A program made the translations under genes and the position numbers. A model generated the notes under the pieces. The model saw nothing but the letters and a program-made list of their open reading frames with translations, had not been told where the DNA came from and did not search any database. A stretch of DNA of 64,000 bases from Botryotinia globosa (taxonomy: Eukaryota; Ascomycota; Leotiomycetes; Helotiales; Sclerotiniaceae). Shown here piece after piece: positions 62,728 through 64,000 of the stretch (its first letter is position 1; each line of letters opens with the position of its first letter). The stretch covers positions 186,001 through 250,000 of the forward strand of contig RCSZ01000022.1 of the NCBI GenBank assembly GCA_014898425.1. The letters run 5' to 3'.

Positions 62728-63330
62728 TATATTTCAATAATATCTTTATTTGTTTTAAAAACGAATTAATTTATATAACAAATGTTCAAAAGATTTTTAA
62801 GTAATTTATTAAATATGAGTTTTATATAAAATTAAAGAAATATATTTTGCATATAAATAAAATTGAATTCTTAGGATTTATTATTTGGATAATAAAAATA
62901 ATAATAAAATCCAGGTATATTTAAATAATAATGAAATAATTAATATTTTATAATCTAAAAGATACTTGAGTATTTAGATAGAAATATACAATAAGCTTGT
63001 AAAAGCTATCTTATTAATACTAAACGAATTATTCTATTTATAGGTCTTGTATGTATAAGCTATACTATCTTGTAGTTCACTAAATTATGTAATCTATCCT
63101 ACTCTGTAGTCGGTTATATATTTTTTAATCTTGTAAATTTTATTAATTATTTATAATATAATTTTATTAATAAAGAACATTAGAAAAAGAAAATTGAATT
63201 CGAATAGATTGATAAAATCTAAAGAGCATTTGAAATTTTAAAATAAACATTTATTTTAATATTTATTTTATAATATCATAATCTACTATTCTATATATAT
63301 TCGAAACCAATATATTTATATTTATATTAA
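62728..63330 (+). pseudogene. Ty3/gypsy reverse transcriptase remnant
   Basis: The frame reads YFNNIFICFKNELIYITNVQ, continuing KIFK, stop, FIKYEFYIKLKKYILHINKIEFLGFII. This is the gypsy RT active-site block ('Y.DD.L.......H..HV..V...L...GL...L.KC.F....V.FLG..I') with YxDD changed to YFNN. Further on, near 63.19-63.31 kb, a second block reads RAFEILK, stop, TFILIFIL with IYSKPIYLYLY, the start of the RNase H region ('A...LK..F..API L'). Intervening sequence is scrambled. LTRs were not found in the window. Confidence 0.65.
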
Positions 63331-64000
63331 ATTATATGTTATCATGACTGTTTTTTTAGAAAATTATTTATTTAATATTAATATTTTAATATATTTTATT
63401 TGAAATGATTAAATTTAATAGAACAACAATACTTGATTTATAATTAAGATTTTTCAATGATTTATATTGTTTTTATATAGTAGTACTCTTATGTGATAGA
63501 TAGTTGTTATATTATTATAATTTATAATATTTTCTAATAAAGGAAAGTTTGAATAATTCATAAACTAAATGAATAAGCTTTTGAATTATATGTAATTTTG
63601 AAATAATATATAAATTTTAGAAGTTTAATTTAATAAATAAATCTCCATGTTATTCAAATTATACTAATAAAATAAAGAATATTGATAATACACTTTTATA
63701 TTTCAAAACAAATTAAAAAACAAATTGATGATTATAGATTTATTTTAAAGTTCATTTTTTGAAAAAAAAAAGAGTTTTAATATAATATTATATGTTTTTT
63801 AATGATAGAAAAGGTATAATTTGTTATTTTATAATTAATTGGTTTTATTAATTAAAATTAATTATGAATAATTAATATTTTAATCGAAAATAAAATAATA
63901 TTTAAATTAATATGAAAATAATAAAACAATTTTATTATGTTTTTAATAAAATAATAAGTTTATGAGAAATAAAAAATATCTAAATTAAAGATTATATGTT
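63331..64000. other. AT-rich, probably continuing gypsy decay
   Basis: No block can be read with confidence. Nothing else recognised up to the window edge. Confidence 0.35.

Noticed and set aside
1..64000. Mitochondrial or bacterial origin because of the extreme AT content
   Set aside because: LINEs, copia and gypsy elements, Tc1/mariner transposons and a P450 with a GTAAGT...TAG intron are nuclear fungal features. No mitochondrial gene or tRNA is present.

Overview
The window looks like an AT-isochore of a filamentous ascomycete (Pezizomycotina). Almost all of it is extremely A+T rich and lacks long ORFs. It is packed with retrotransposon and transposon copies whose coding frames are broken by C-to-T / G-to-A changes on both strands, the signature of repeat-induced point mutation (RIP). 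I could not name a species. I see no intact cellular gene, no rRNA or tRNA, no CRISPR array and nothing bacterial. The one gene-like island of ordinary base composition, about 44.4-46.7 kb, holds a dead cytochrome P450.

Layout. 0.2-0.8 kb: MITE-like repeat with a 13-bp minisatellite (second copy at 20.2-20.6 kb). 1.4-7.4 kb: LINE copy A (+) with a perfect 12-bp target duplication. 7.4-9.6 kb: low-information spacer with Ser/Lys-rich coding remnants. 9.6-17.65 kb: LINE copy B (+) with a 13-bp target duplication, split by a second LINE-like insertion (11.4-12.7 kb, 14-bp duplication) and by a Tc1/mariner-type transposon (14.3-15.7 kb, TA duplication). 17.7-18.1 kb: a 9-bp microsatellite. 21.1-26.7 kb: LINE copy C (+), truncated, with a short patch that escaped RIP. 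26.7-34.1 kb: a Ty1/copia LTR element (+), with gag, integrase, reverse transcriptase and RNase H recognisable through many stops. 34.7-36.4 kb: a pyrimidine array running into the left end of a long-TIR DNA element. 37.6-38.3 kb: a TA-flanked MITE with a solo LTR inserted in its last five bases. 38.3-44.4 kb: LINE copy D (-), the least mutated one. 44.8-46.5 kb: P450 pseudogene. 48.0 kb: solo LTR. 49.0-49.3 kb: 82-bp tandem repeats. 50.0-60.5 kb: one LTR retrotransposon (172-bp LTRs, target duplication GCTAT) that became a nest for a Tc1/mariner element, three TRIM-like miniature LTR elements and a MITE. 60.9-62.3 kb: second long-TIR element. 62.7-63.3 kb: Ty3/gypsy reverse transcriptase remnant.

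How it works together: nothing here is an expressed pathway. The window is a stratified record of insertions. Target duplications let several layers be ordered: LTR element, then MITE, then TRIM at 58-59 kb; MITE, then solo LTR at 37.6-38.3 kb; LINE B, then its two insertions. The three results I find most unusual are (i) a TIR at 35.16-35.21 kb in which every A of its sister copy is replaced, 11 of 12 by C, continuous with a 470-nt A-free tract; (ii) a TRIM-like family with recognisable LTRs, primer-binding-like site and polypurine tract; and (iii) an unmutated patch inside an otherwise RIP-destroyed LINE.
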